NCBI RefSeq assembly: GCF_012641405.1 | Contig: NZ_JABAII010000005.1 | Span: forward strand, 350,063 to 414,062 | Direction: 5' to 3' | Length of the DNA: 64,000 nt | From: Rhizobium sp. P40RR-XXII | Lineage (GTDB): Bacteria > Pseudomonadota > Alphaproteobacteria > Rhizobiales > Rhizobiaceae | In this document: positions 8,139 through 17,309 of the stretch, one piece after another | Numbering within the stretch: the first letter of the stretch is position 1 | Layout: the number at the start of each line of letters is the position of its first letter | Translations under genes and position numbers: made by a program | Notes under the pieces: generated by a model | What the model saw: only the letters and a program-made list of their open reading frames with translations | Told to the model about the DNA's origin: nothing | Database searches by the model: none

Positions 8139-9341
8139 CTAGTTATGCCGCCTGGCCTTTTCGAAGAAAAGCAGCAAGGCAAGGCCCAACAAGCCGGCGG
8201 CAGCACCGATAAGGGCCGTCCCGGAATAGCTGCTGATCGCCGTGCCGATGGCAAAGAGAAAAGCGCTCAAGCCCGCGCTCAGGAAGATATTGACCGATAT
8301 GAGAGCGCTGCCCAAACCCGGGCGCTCGGCAATCAGCTCCTGCAGGTAGGTGATGGGAATGCTGATAAGCGCCGCAGCGCCGATGCCGCTGACGAGGGTC
8401 AGCGCATAGACGTGCCAGGGCGCCGAAGCCAATCCGAGCAGCAGCAGATAGACGACATAGATGACCGTGCCGATCGCAAGCGCCATGACATGGGTCATGA
8501 TCCGCTGCGCGCGTCCCCACACGATGATGAAGACGACTTCGAGAAGGGCTACGATCCCAACGAGGATACCGATGTCGGCCACGGTTCCGTGCGCCGCGCC
8601 GGTGACGATGAGCGGCAGGATGGCGCCATTGACATGCAGCGTGCTGCTGATCAGTGCCACCGCGATCAGGCGCACGAAGACCGGTGGCGAAATAACCTCG
8701 CCCAGTGCCGCAAGATAGGAAAGATGGTGTGCGGCCGCCTTGTCGGTGCCGTCCTGGCGCGGAAGAAAAACGGCGATCAATCCGAAGCAGACAACGCAGG
8801 CAAGTCCGGCAAACAGATAGGCCGGCAGCATGCTCGCCGAATTTGCAAGCAGGGCGCCGGTTATGCCGGGCACCAACACCCAGGAGAGCGAGATCATCGC
8901 CCGCACGCCGGAATTGACCGTGGCGACATCGTTGCGCTCCATTCCGCTTGTCGCAATGCGGACATTGGCAAAGAGCAGCGAGTTGAGCGAGCCATAGACC
9001 GGCAGGAAGAACAAGGCGCTGAGAACGAAGGTTGCCTGCGCCGGCACGACATAGACAGCGCCATAACCCAGCACGCCGAAAACGGCGACCGTCAGCATCA
9101 TCACGCGGTATTGGCCCAGCCGATCCGCCAGATTTCCAAGCAGAATGCTGACGACGACATTCACCGCCGCCGCGCAGAAGATCAGCGTCGAATAGAGCCC
9201 ATTGCTGAGGCCAAGTTCGCGGATGCCGACGATCGACTGATAGGGTGATGTGGCCGCGCCGGCAAAACCAAAGGCAAAAATGGCAAGCATGCTCACCCGA
9301 ATGGTCGGGTCGCGGAAAACATCAGGAAGAATGCGGATCAT
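8139..9341 (-). CDS. MFS transporter, sugar-efflux (SetA/SetB)-like
   Basis: This 400-residue inner-membrane protein has about twelve hydrophobic segments and the GNLADRLGQYR loop between segments 2 and 3, the usual MFS signature. The N-terminal SPYQSIVGIRELGLSNGLYS and the overall pattern resemble the SET family of sugar-efflux permeases. It lies on the same strand as, and about 120 bases downstream of, a second SET-like gene at 9459-10682, so the two may be cotranscribed. The 9342-9458 gap holds nothing recognisable. The substrate is not readable from the sequence. Confidence 0.75.
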   Translation of the reverse strand: MIRILPDVFRDPTIRVSMLAIFAFGFAGAATSPYQSIVGIRELGLSNGLYSTLIFCAAAVNVVVSILLGNLADRLGQYRVMMLTVAVFGVLGYGAVYVVPAQATFVLSALFFLPVYGSLNSLLFANVRIATSGMERNDVATVNSGVRAMISLSWVLVPGITGALLANSASMLPAYLFAGLACVVCFGLIAVFLPRQDGTDKAAAHHLSYLAALGEVISPPVFVRLIAVALISSTLHVNGAILPLIVTGAAHGTVADIGILVGIVALLEVVFIIVWGRAQRIMTHVMALAIGTVIYVVYLLLLGLASAPWHVYALTLVSGIGAAALISIPITYLQELIAERPGLGSALISVNIFLSAGLSAFLFAIGTAISSYSGTALIGAAAGLLGLALLLFFEKARRHN

Positions 9342-9458
9342 TGGCGGGGTCGAGGATCTGGCAAATCACCCGAAATCCGGGCGAAGCGCTTGTAGCAGGT
9401 TTGGCGCCGGCCGGAACCTGACGAAATGAAATAATACCGGTCTTGTGGCATGAAGTCC

Positions 9459-10682
9459 CTATCTGATGGCACCCGATCGCGCCATGGCCGCCAGGCCGAT
9501 GGCCGCGGCCAGGGAGAACAGTGCCGGAAGATAGAAAACGTTCGGAAGCCCGAGATAGGCGACACCTGCACCTCCAACGCCGCCGCCAAGCGCGCTGGCA
9601 AGCGCAGAGGAGCTCATGAAGATCGCCGAAGCCGTCGCGACCGCATTCGGGAGAAGCCTTTGGGCAACGATCAGCCCGAGCACCATATAGAGCCCCCATA
9701 CCCCGCCCATCAGAATCTGGCCGGCAAACATGCCCGCGGCCGTCGGCCAGGCCGCAAAGCACAGATTGGCCATCACGCCGCAGATCGCGGCGATGCACAT
9801 CATCCAGAGAATGCCTATCCGTCGCGCCAAAAGGACGCTGAACGGCATCAGGATGAGTTCGATAAACGGCTGCGTTCCGATCACTGATCCTTGAATGGAG
9901 GGGTCGAGCTTGAGCTGGTCCTGCATGTAGAGCAGCAGGAAACCGTATTTGATCGGCTCGCCGGCATAGACGAGAACGTAGAGGCCGGTGAATGCCAGAA
10001 GCGGCAGCATTTCGGACCAGCCGACGCGACTGGCGGCATCGGTCTTCTTATCCGCTCGCTGCCGGGGGGCGGCCAGGGTGTATTGGGTTCCGAGCGGAAT
10101 GATCTGCGCGAAGAAGCAAATCGCCGTTCCCCACAGCATGGGGCGAAGGCCGATTTCAACAGCGCACCAGGCGCCCAGAAACGGCCCGATGACCCAGCCG
10201 GCCGTCAGGGCTATTCGGATGATCGCCACCACGCTGTCGTTGGCGGCGGTTCCCCTTGCTTTGAGATCGTCATGAATGCCGGTGAAAAGCTGCGACGTCG
10301 CAGATCCGGAGAAACCCAGAACGATGGTGCCGATCGTGAACGGCATCCACGACTTGGTCGAAAGGGCAATCCCCGCCCAACCGACAGCGCCGGCGATGGC
10401 GCAAAGCCGGAAGAGACTAAGACGTCGTCCGGTCCTGTCGGAGTAGCTGCCGACGAGGTAGCCGGCGATCGGCGCGGTGAGGCCGGTCAGATAATAGAGC
10501 CCCGCCACCGGCAAGGAGGCTCCGAGTTCCTTGACGAGAAAGAGAACGATTTGCGGCAGCGAAGCGGATGTCGCGAGCCCGGACAGAAACAGCGCAAGCG
10601 TGGCGCCGCGATAAAGCGGCGACGCCCATACCTGCTGGATCGCCGTGGCCATGCTCGAGGTCGTCAAGGATTGCGCGTCCAT
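9459..10682 (-). CDS. MFS transporter, sugar-efflux (SetA/SetB)-like
   Basis: This protein has 407 residues from the preferred start MDAQSLTTSS; an upstream in-frame ATG at 10793 would add an unconserved, charged leader. Twelve hydrophobic segments, the SYSDRTGRRLSLFRL motif and FLSGLATSASLPQIVLF at the N-terminus fit the SET branch of the MFS. It is paralogous to the neighbour at 8139-9341. It lies downstream of the GntR gene (10921-11613) on the same strand and may be under its control. GATGAGG precedes the chosen start by a short spacing. Confidence 0.75.
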   Translation of the reverse strand: MDAQSLTTSSMATAIQQVWASPLYRGATLALFLSGLATSASLPQIVLFLVKELGASLPVAGLYYLTGLTAPIAGYLVGSYSDRTGRRLSLFRLCAIAGAVGWAGIALSTKSWMPFTIGTIVLGFSGSATSQLFTGIHDDLKARGTAANDSVVAIIRIALTAGWVIGPFLGAWCAVEIGLRPMLWGTAICFFAQIIPLGTQYTLAAPRQRADKKTDAASRVGWSEMLPLLAFTGLYVLVYAGEPIKYGFLLLYMQDQLKLDPSIQGSVIGTQPFIELILMPFSVLLARRIGILWMMCIAAICGVMANLCFAAWPTAAGMFAGQILMGGVWGLYMVLGLIVAQRLLPNAVATASAIFMSSSALASALGGGVGGAGVAYLGLPNVFYLPALFSLAAAIGLAAMARSGAIR

Positions 10683-10920
10683 AACCTCATCATCCGTCTT
10701 GACCCGTTGCAAAATTGATTTTCCGATTGATCGGCGCAGAGCCGCCCTGATCGATTGCAGCAAAAGCCGGCTTTGCTGCCCGATGGACATCACGCCTACA
10801 TCCGGGGTGCTGCATATCCTTCCGTCAAAGCGGATCCAGACGCAAATGCTTGCATCGAGCCTGGACCCATCCGGCGGGGATTGTCCACATCATTCATCAT
10901 ATCAATGACAGAAACTGGTG

Positions 10921-11613
10921 TCAGCCGGGCATCGCCCTCGAATAGGCAGCCAGGATGAAGCGCTCGGCCTGGAACAGATATTTCTCCAGCGCGTCGGCGG
11001 CACTCGCGGGTGCCCCCTCCTCCAGATGCGCAAGAATGGTCGCGTTCTGGCCGACATAGGGAGCATGCAGATATTCGGGATCGCGGATCAGGCCGAAGAC
11101 GAGACGCAGCTCCAGTGAGATTTGCGCATAGAAGGCGGAAAGTCTGGGACTGTCGGTAAGCTCGACGATGGCGGCATGAAAGGCGATATCGGCGCTGCCG
11201 ACCTCCAGCCATTCGCCACGATCGCGATGCTGGACGGCGGCATCGATGGCGGCGCGCATCTTGTCGACGCTCGGGTGACGGTGGTGTGCATTGGCGAGCG
11301 CCGAGCATTCGATCAGGCGGCGAATATGGAAGATATCCATGATCGTCGAGATGCTCGGCGTGGAGACGAAGACGCCGCGATTGGCTTCGTGGCGCAGTAC
11401 GCCCTCTTTCGTCAGCAGCCGGAAAACTTCGCGCAATGTGTTGCGCGAGACCTGCAGCTCCTCGCAAAGAGCGGCCTCTGACAGATGGCTGCCGGGTGAA
11501 AGCGTGCCGCTGATCACGCGCTCGCGGATGCGAGCGGCGGTCAGCTCCGCAACCGTCTGCCCGGTCTCCGCCACGGCCGTCGGCTCGATGCTTGCAAGAT
11601 GTGTCTGCTTCAT
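10921..11613 (-). CDS. GntR-family regulator, FCD subfamily
   Basis: This 230-residue regulator has a winged helix at about residues 20-85 (RIRERVISGTLSPGSHLSE, then CEELQVSRNTLREVFRLL) and an FCD domain from about residue 95 (DIAFHAAIVELTDSPRLSAFY). The metal- and ligand-binding histidines and aspartate expected of FCD are present. It is divergent from the peptide-import operon starting at 12057, with 440 bases between, and upstream of an MFS gene. This arrangement suggests that it controls peptide import in response to a product of that pathway. Confidence 0.85.
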   Translation of the reverse strand: MKQTHLASIEPTAVAETGQTVAELTAARIRERVISGTLSPGSHLSEAALCEELQVSRNTLREVFRLLTKEGVLRHEANRGVFVSTPSISTIMDIFHIRRLIECSALANAHHRHPSVDKMRAAIDAAVQHRDRGEWLEVGSADIAFHAAIVELTDSPRLSAFYAQISLELRLVFGLIRDPEYLHAPYVGQNATILAHLEEGAPASAADALEKYLFQAERFILAAYSRAMPG

Positions 11614-11925
11614 TTGCTCTCCCGGCGCCTGCGCAAAATCTTTTCCGATGCTTGCCTATATCAAGCATTTGCTGGAAAGCGAGTGGCGATCCCATGCTTG
11701 CCTTCAGCTGGCGAATTACCCCAACAGCAAAGTCCGTTGGACGATTTTGTGCAGGTTGTCCCCTTTTTCGATTGCGCGTACAGAAATTGTTGAACAATAT
11801 AGACCCGATTGTTGTTTGATGCTATCTCATGCCCCAACAAATATAATGGGAACGCGGATACAGATGTTCATGGAACGCCCGTTTTGTAGAAAAACATCAC
11901 CCCGCCTTGCCAGGCTTGAATTGAT
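11614..11925. promoter_or_regulatory. Divergent control region between GntR and peptide-import operon
   Basis: The region contains ATTGTTGAACAAT at 11786-11798, a perfect inverted repeat with half-sites ATTGT and ACAAT, which resembles the TTGT-n-ACAA type of sites bound by FCD GntR proteins. A TATAAT hexamer occurs at 11842-11847 in the forward direction, but no good -35 box is found at 16-18 bases. The AT content rises from about 11770 to 11850. The GntR product of the adjacent gene is the likely binder. Confidence 0.5.
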
Positions 11926-12060
11926 ATGAGCGCGTACATGCTAGTATCCGATCTCAAAGGCGACCTCGGCGAGGTTTTCAGCGTGTTTGATGAAAAGGGC
12001 GACGGCGCTGCCAATTCGTGCGCCATGAATAACCTTCCCAAGGCCGAGGTAAGAGCATGA
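11926..12060 (+). CDS. Possible 44-residue leader peptide ahead of the peptide ABC operon
   Basis: An ATG at 11926 opens a 44-codon frame that reads through to a TGA at 12058-12060, overlapping the ATG of the ABC ATPase gene (12057) in the ATGA arrangement typical of translational coupling. The peptide (MSAYMLVSDLKGDLGEVFSV and onward) has one Cys and no membrane segment, and matches no family I recognise. It could be a coupled leader ORF, the tail of a decayed gene, or chance. Support comes mainly from the exact stop/start overlap. Confidence 0.3.
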   Translation: MSAYMLVSDLKGDLGEVFSVFDEKGDGAANSCAMNNLPKAEVRA

Positions 12061-13883
12061 CGAATGCGACGGGCGACAACAAACCGCTTTTGTCTGTGGC
12101 GGATCTGACCGTGCGGTTCGGCGAAAACCGCGTGGTCGAGGGGCTTTCCTTTTCAGTCAAACCGGGCCGGACGCTCGCGGTTGTTGGAGAATCCGGTTCC
12201 GGCAAATCGGTGACCTCGCTTTCGATCATGCGCCTTGCCGATATGATGGGCGCGCGCTTCGAGACCGGCAGCATCCTCTTCAACGGGAAAGACCTGCTCA
12301 AGCTCTCGCAGAAGGACATGCGCTCCGTTCGCGGCAAGGAGATCGCCATGATCTTCCAGGAGCCGATGACCTCGCTCAATCCCGTCTTCACCATCGGAGA
12401 CCAGATCTGCGAAGTCCTTCTTCTTCATGAAAACATTGGCAAATCCTCCGCCATGGCGGAAGCGCGTCGCCTTCTGGAGATGGTACGCCTGCCGGATGCG
12501 GCGGCCCTTTTGAACCGCTATCCGCATCAGCTCTCCGGCGGCATGCGCCAGCGCGTCATGATCGCCATGGCGCTTGCCTGCCGTCCGAAGCTGTTGATCG
12601 CAGACGAGCCGACGACGGCGCTCGACGTGACGATCCAGGCGCAGATTCTCAACATCATGCGGGATCTGCAGAAGGAACTCGGCATGGGTATGATCTTCAT
12701 CACCCATGACATGGGCGTGGTTGCCGAGATGGCTGATGATGTCGTGGTCATGTGGAAGGGCAAGAAGGTCGAGGAAGGCCCGGTTCGCGAGATATTCGCC
12801 GATCCGAAGCATCCATATACGAAGGCACTCCTGGCCGCAGTGCCGAAGCTTGGCAGCTTGACCGGTCAGGATTTTCCGAAACGCATGCCGCTGACCGTCC
12901 TCGACGGCGGCACGCCGAAAGTCGTCGGCGAGGAGCGGGTGCAGAATACCGCCCGCTACGACCAGCCGCCGCTCCTGAAGGTGCGCGATCTCTTTGTGCG
13001 CTTCGATATCAAGAAGAACATATTCGGCCAGGTCACGCATCGCTGCAGTGCCGTCCAGAAGGTCGCTTTCGACATACATCCCGGCGAGACGCTGGCCCTC
13101 GTCGGCGAATCCGGCTCCGGCAAGTCGACCATCGGCCGCACCATCCAGCAATTGCAGAAGGCACGCTCCGGCGAAATCACCTTCAGCGGCAAGAGCTTTG
13201 CCGCCATGTCGCAACTCGAACGCTTCCGGCTTCGCCGCGACGTGCAGTATATCTTCCAGGATCCCTTCGCCTCGCTCGATCCGCGCAAGACTGTGGGATT
13301 CTCGATCGCAGAACCGATCAACACGCACGGCATCATCACTGGATCGAAGGCGGTTCGCCGCCGGGTGGACGAGCTGCTGGAACGCGTCGGGCTGACGTCA
13401 GCCCATGTCGATCGCTATCCGCATGAGTTTTCCGGCGGCCAGCGCCAGCGCGTCTGCATCGCCCGCGCTCTCGCCTCCGACCCGAAGCTTATCATCGCCG
13501 ACGAGGCGCTCTCCGCCCTCGATGTTTCGATCCAGGCCCAGATCATCAATCTCTTAATGGATCTACAGGCGGAACGCGGCCTTGCCTATCTATTCATCAG
13601 CCACGACATGGCCGTGGTGGAGAAGATCAGCCACCGCGTTGCCGTGCTCTATCTCGGCCAGATCATGGAGATCGGCAGCCGCCGGCAGGTCTTCGAAACG
13701 CCGATGCACGACTACACCCGTCGTTTGCTCTCCGCAGTGCCGGTCGCCGATCCGACAATCGAGCGCAAGACTGCGCCGATCGAGGGCGAAATTCCTAATC
13801 CAGTCCGTCGCGTCGGCGACGAGCCAGCTATTCTCGCACGCGAGGAAATTAATTCGGGCCATTTCATCGCGAAAAGCGCCTGA
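12057..13883 (+). CDS. Peptide ABC transporter, fused double ATPase (GsiA/DppDF-like)
   Basis: This 608-residue protein contains two complete ABC ATPase domains in tandem. The first has Walker A GESGSGKS near residue 45, signature LSGGMRQR and Walker [13 protein letters not shown]. The second has Walker [10 protein letters not shown] near residue 355, signature FSGGQRQR and [12 protein letters not shown] (alanine where proline is usual). Both domains carry the oligopeptide-family C-terminal extension. It energises import through the two permeases encoded downstream. A GAGGTAAG site precedes the ATG. It is the first main gene of the operon 12057-19040. Confidence 0.9.
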   Translation: MTNATGDNKPLLSVADLTVRFGENRVVEGLSFSVKPGRTLAVVGESGSGKSVTSLSIMRLADMMGARFETGSILFNGKDLLKLSQKDMRSVRGKEIAMIFQEPMTSLNPVFTIGDQICEVLLLHENIGKSSAMAEARRLLEMVRLPDAAALLNRYPHQLSGGMRQRVMIAMALACRPKLLIADEPTTALDVTIQAQILNIMRDLQKELGMGMIFITHDMGVVAEMADDVVVMWKGKKVEEGPVREIFADPKHPYTKALLAAVPKLGSLTGQDFPKRMPLTVLDGGTPKVVGEERVQNTARYDQPPLLKVRDLFVRFDIKKNIFGQVTHRCSAVQKVAFDIHPGETLALVGESGSGKSTIGRTIQQLQKARSGEITFSGKSFAAMSQLERFRLRRDVQYIFQDPFASLDPRKTVGFSIAEPINTHGIITGSKAVRRRVDELLERVGLTSAHVDRYPHEFSGGQRQRVCIARALASDPKLIIADEALSALDVSIQAQIINLLMDLQAERGLAYLFISHDMAVVEKISHRVAVLYLGQIMEIGSRRQVFETPMHDYTRRLLSAVPVADPTIERKTAPIEGEIPNPVRRVGDEPAILAREEINSGHFIAKSA

Positions 13884-13926
13884 GCAATTCTGAGCTATTG
13901 CAACAATCTGAAGAGGAACAGGTTCA

Positions 13927-15462
13927 ATGAAAAGAATGAAATGGGGATTGAAGACCGCTCTGACAGCGCTCGTCCTGTCGAGCGCCGCCATCAACGCCGA
14001 GCCCGCTTTTGCGGCAGGTAAGCTCACCGTGTCGTCGTCGCAGGATCCCGGTAGCTGGGACCCGATCGATACGTTCCTTGTGGCATGGGCTGCTGTCTCG
14101 ACCAATATTTTCGATGGCCTCACCTATCGCGGCCCCGACCTCAAGCTGGTGCCGGGCCTTGCCGAATCCTGGGAAGAACTGGATCAGGGCAAGCGCATCC
14201 GTTTCAAGCTCCGCCACGACGTCAAGTTTCATGATGGCGAGCCCTTCAATGCCGCAGCGGTGAAGTTCACCTTCGATCGCCTGCTTGGCGAACAGGGCGC
14301 CAAGGGACCGCAGCGTTCGAACTACACCGCGATCGAAAGCGTTGATATCATCGACGACTACACGGTCGACATGAAGCTGAAAACGCCCGATCCGGTGCTG
14401 CTGACCAAGCTTGCCGGCTATGGCGCTATGATCGTTCCGCCGAAATACATCAAGGAAAAGGGCGAGGATTATTTCAACCTCAATCCGGTCGGAACCGGCG
14501 CATTCAAATTCGTTTCCTATACGCCGAAGGTGAACATCAAGCTCGAAGCCAATCCGGACTATTGGGGCGGCGCGCCGAAGCTTTCCGAGCTCGAATATCG
14601 CTTCATCAGCGAGCCGGCGACCGCTGTTGCCGAGCTTCAGGCCGGCCGCGTCGATCTCGTCATCCCGCCGACCATCCCCATCGGCATGCTCCCGGTCGTC
14701 CAGGGCGATTCCAAGCTGGAAATCGCCAGCGTTCCCGGCCCGACGGTCGATGCGCTGCGCTTCAACACCCGCGACGGCATCACCGCCGATCCGCGCGTGC
14801 GCAAGGCGATCGTCATGGCCGTTGATCGCGACACGATCGTCAAGTCGATCCTCGCAGGCCAGGGGACCGAAATCGTCAGCTTCCAGAACTCCCTGTCCTT
14901 CGGCTACGATGCCGACCTGAAGCCACTTCCCTATGATCCGGCAGGCGCCAAGAAGCTGCTCGCCGAAGCCGGCGTGAAGCCCGGCGCTACACTGCAGATC
15001 GACATTCGAGGCAACGACGCGACGATGAACGAGGTGGCGCAGGTCGTGGCAAGCTACCTGCAGATGGTCGGCCTGACGGCGACCATCAAGCCATACGAAA
15101 CCAACGTTCTGCTGAACGACATCATCCCGCAGGGCAAGACCGGCGCGATGTTCCAGCAGAAATGGGGTGGCTGGACCTTCGACTACGACAACACCGCCTA
15201 TTCGATGTACCACTCCGGCGAAAAGTGGAATCCCTACGAAAAGGATGCCGCTCTCGACAAACTGCTGGAATCGCAGCGTCCTCTCACCGATCGCGCCGAG
15301 CGCGAGAAAGTGCTCAAGGACATCGGCAAGTATGTCGCCGACAAGGCGCTCGAACTGCCGCTCTACAACAGCAATGCGATCTATGGCGTCAGCAAGCGGG
15401 TCAAGGGCTTCGTGCCCGCACCCGATACCCGCATCAAGTTGAACAAAGTCACCGTCGACTAA
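13927..15462 (+). CDS. Peptide ABC transporter substrate-binding protein
   Basis: This 511-residue periplasmic protein of the SBP family 5 (DppA/OppA-like) has an N-terminal signal peptide ending near AFA (residues 1-30) and the core motif LAESWEELDQGKRIRFKLR with KFHDGEPFNAAAVKFTFDR. Family 5 proteins bind di- or oligopeptides, nickel complexes, glutathione or opine-like compounds and deliver them to the permease. An AGAGGAAC site lies just upstream of the ATG. It sits between the fused ATPase and the two permeases, and is followed at once by a strong hairpin. Confidence 0.9.
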   Translation: MKRMKWGLKTALTALVLSSAAINAEPAFAAGKLTVSSSQDPGSWDPIDTFLVAWAAVSTNIFDGLTYRGPDLKLVPGLAESWEELDQGKRIRFKLRHDVKFHDGEPFNAAAVKFTFDRLLGEQGAKGPQRSNYTAIESVDIIDDYTVDMKLKTPDPVLLTKLAGYGAMIVPPKYIKEKGEDYFNLNPVGTGAFKFVSYTPKVNIKLEANPDYWGGAPKLSELEYRFISEPATAVAELQAGRVDLVIPPTIPIGMLPVVQGDSKLEIASVPGPTVDALRFNTRDGITADPRVRKAIVMAVDRDTIVKSILAGQGTEIVSFQNSLSFGYDADLKPLPYDPAGAKKLLAEAGVKPGATLQIDIRGNDATMNEVAQVVASYLQMVGLTATIKPYETNVLLNDIIPQGKTGAMFQQKWGGWTFDYDNTAYSMYHSGEKWNPYEKDAALDKLLESQRPLTDRAEREKVLKDIGKYVADKALELPLYNSNAIYGVSKRVKGFVPAPDTRIKLNKVTVD

Positions 15463-15469
15463 TCATCAA

Positions 15470-15504
15470 GCAAGACGCCGCCGGTTCGGACGGCGGCGTC
15501 TTGC
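15470..15504 (+). terminator. 14-bp perfect intercistronic hairpin behind the binding-protein gene
   Basis: Arms 15470-15483 and 15491-15504 (GCAAGACGCCGCCG and its exact complement) enclose a 7-nt loop. The hairpin starts eight bases after the binding-protein stop codon and lies ahead of the permease gene. There is no T run after it, so it is more likely an mRNA 3'-stabilising or partial-attenuation element. Such an element would allow more binding protein than permease to be made. Confidence 0.8.
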
Positions 15505-15525
15505 GAAAGCTCTCGGGGTAAGAAC

Positions 15526-16449
15526 GTGGCCGGTTTTCTCATCAAGCGATTGCTGCAGGCGATTTTCGTCGTGATCGCGATCACCCTTCTCGTCTCATTC
15601 GCCATCCGCCTCACCGGCGATCCTGCCGTGATGATGTTCCAGGGCGGCGGCAGCATGACGGAAGAGGATCTTGCGCGCATTCGCGCAGCCCTTGGCACGG
15701 ATCAACCCTTCCTTGCCCAGTATTTCACCTTCCTGAAGGGGCTGCTGACGCTTGATTTCGGCCGCAGCTTCACCGGCGGCACGCCTGTTTCGCAACTGAT
15801 CGCCAACGCCCTGCCTGCGACGCTGTTGCTTGCTTTCATCTCCATGGTCGTGTCGATCGCGCTGTCCATTCCGCTCGGGATCAAGGCAGCGACGGCGCGC
15901 GGCAGGACGGCAGACCAGATCATCCGTGTTCTCTCGCTGCTTGGCCTTTCCTTCCCGAACTTCTGGCTGGCCCTCATGCTTGTTCTCTTGTTTTCCATCA
16001 CGCTCGGCTGGTTGCCGCCGAGCGGCATGGTCGGGATTTCGAGCTATGTCATGCCGGCCGTGACCATGGGCGTGATCCTGACGGCGACGAATGTACGCCT
16101 GGTGCGCACCGCCATGTTGGAAACACTGCAATCGCAATATATTATGGTTGCGCGCGCCAAGGGTCTTAGCGAAAACAAGGTGCTTTACAAGCATGCACTG
16201 CGCAATTGCGCGATACCACTCATCACCTATTTCGGCATCCAGTTCGGCGGACTGCTCGGCGGTATCGTCGTCATCGAGCGCGTTTTCAACTGGCCCGGTC
16301 TCGGAACTCTGGCCTTCGATGCGGTAGGTGCCCGCGACTACCCCGTATTGCAGGGCGTGATCACCGTGCTGGCGCTGTTCATCGTCGGCGTCAACCTTCT
16401 CGTCGACATCGCCTATGGGCTCGTCGATCCCCGTATCCGCACGGAGTAA
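15526..16449 (+). CDS. Peptide ABC transporter permease (DppB-like)
   Basis: This 307-residue inner-membrane protein starts at a GTG (15526) with GGGGTAAG upstream. The first transmembrane helix is FLIKRLLQAIFVVIAITLLVSF. The DppB/OppB hallmark RLTGDPA is present, along with the cytoplasmic EAA-type loop VRTAMLETLQSQYIMVARAKGLSE, which contacts the ATPase. Five or six membrane segments are visible. Its stop codon TAA overlaps the ATG of the next permease by one base. Confidence 0.9.
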   Translation: MAGFLIKRLLQAIFVVIAITLLVSFAIRLTGDPAVMMFQGGGSMTEEDLARIRAALGTDQPFLAQYFTFLKGLLTLDFGRSFTGGTPVSQLIANALPATLLLAFISMVVSIALSIPLGIKAATARGRTADQIIRVLSLLGLSFPNFWLALMLVLLFSITLGWLPPSGMVGISSYVMPAVTMGVILTATNVRLVRTAMLETLQSQYIMVARAKGLSENKVLYKHALRNCAIPLITYFGIQFGGLLGGIVVIERVFNWPGLGTLAFDAVGARDYPVLQGVITVLALFIVGVNLLVDIAYGLVDPRIRTE

Positions 16450-17303
16450 TGCCGATGGCCGCCACGATCTCACGGCGTTCGCGCTTCCTCAGCTTCGAAT
16501 TCATATTCGGCGCTTTGTTCACCGTCGTCATTTGCCTCGCCGTTCTTCTCTCCGACGTCCTCTTTCCCGGTTCCGCTGAAAAGATCGACCTGATGGCCAG
16601 GCTTGCCAGGCCCTTCGCCAGCCTCGCCCATCCCTTCGGCACCGATCCGCTTGGGCGCGATGTGCTGGCCCGCGTCGTCGCGGGCGGCAAGATATCTCTG
16701 CTGGTCGGCCTTACCTCCGTGCTCGGTGGCGTGGTCCTCGGCGTACTGGTGGGGCTTGCAGCGGGTTACTATCGCGGCATCTGGGACATGCTGTTGATGC
16801 GCTTCGCCGACATCCAGCTCGCCATGCCCTTCATTCTTCTGGCAATCACCTTCATCGCCATCGTCGGCGGCAGCCTCACCAACACCATCATCCTACTGAT
16901 CGTCTCACAATGGGTGCAGTATGCGCGCCTCGTGCGCGGCTCGGTGCTAAGCCTGCGCGAGCGCGAGTTCATCCTCTCGGCGCGCGCGATCGGCGTTAAA
17001 GACTGGCGCATCATCTTCCAGCATCTGCTGCCGAACCTCATCGGCCCCGTGATCGTGCTGATGACGCTGAACATTGCCACCAACATTCTCCTGGAAAGCA
17101 GCTTAACCTTCCTTGGCATGGGTGTCGACCCGACAATTCCGAGCTGGGGCGGCATGCTGGCCGATGGCCGCACTTATCTGCAGACAGCCTGGTGGGTGAG
17201 CCTTTTCCCGGGCGTCGCAATCCTTTTGACCGTACTCGGCCTCAATCTCCTCGGCGATTGGCTGCGCGACAGCCTCGATCCGACCGGCAGAACGACAAGG
17301 TAA
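16449..17303 (+). CDS. Peptide ABC transporter permease (DppC-like)
   Basis: This 284-residue inner-membrane permease has the DppC signature HPFGTDPLGRDVLARVVAG after the first helix and the EAA loop REREFILSARAIGVKDWRI. The C-terminal SLTFLGMGVDPTIPSWGGML is typical of the subfamily. The ATG at 16449 overlaps the upstream TAA; an ATG two codons later (16455) is possible. It pairs with the DppB-like subunit and the fused ATPase to form the importer. Confidence 0.9.
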   Translation: MPMAATISRRSRFLSFEFIFGALFTVVICLAVLLSDVLFPGSAEKIDLMARLARPFASLAHPFGTDPLGRDVLARVVAGGKISLLVGLTSVLGGVVLGVLVGLAAGYYRGIWDMLLMRFADIQLAMPFILLAITFIAIVGGSLTNTIILLIVSQWVQYARLVRGSVLSLREREFILSARAIGVKDWRIIFQHLLPNLIGPVIVLMTLNIATNILLESSLTFLGMGVDPTIPSWGGMLADGRTYLQTAWWVSLFPGVAILLTVLGLNLLGDWLRDSLDPTGRTTR

Positions 17304-17309
17304 GACATC

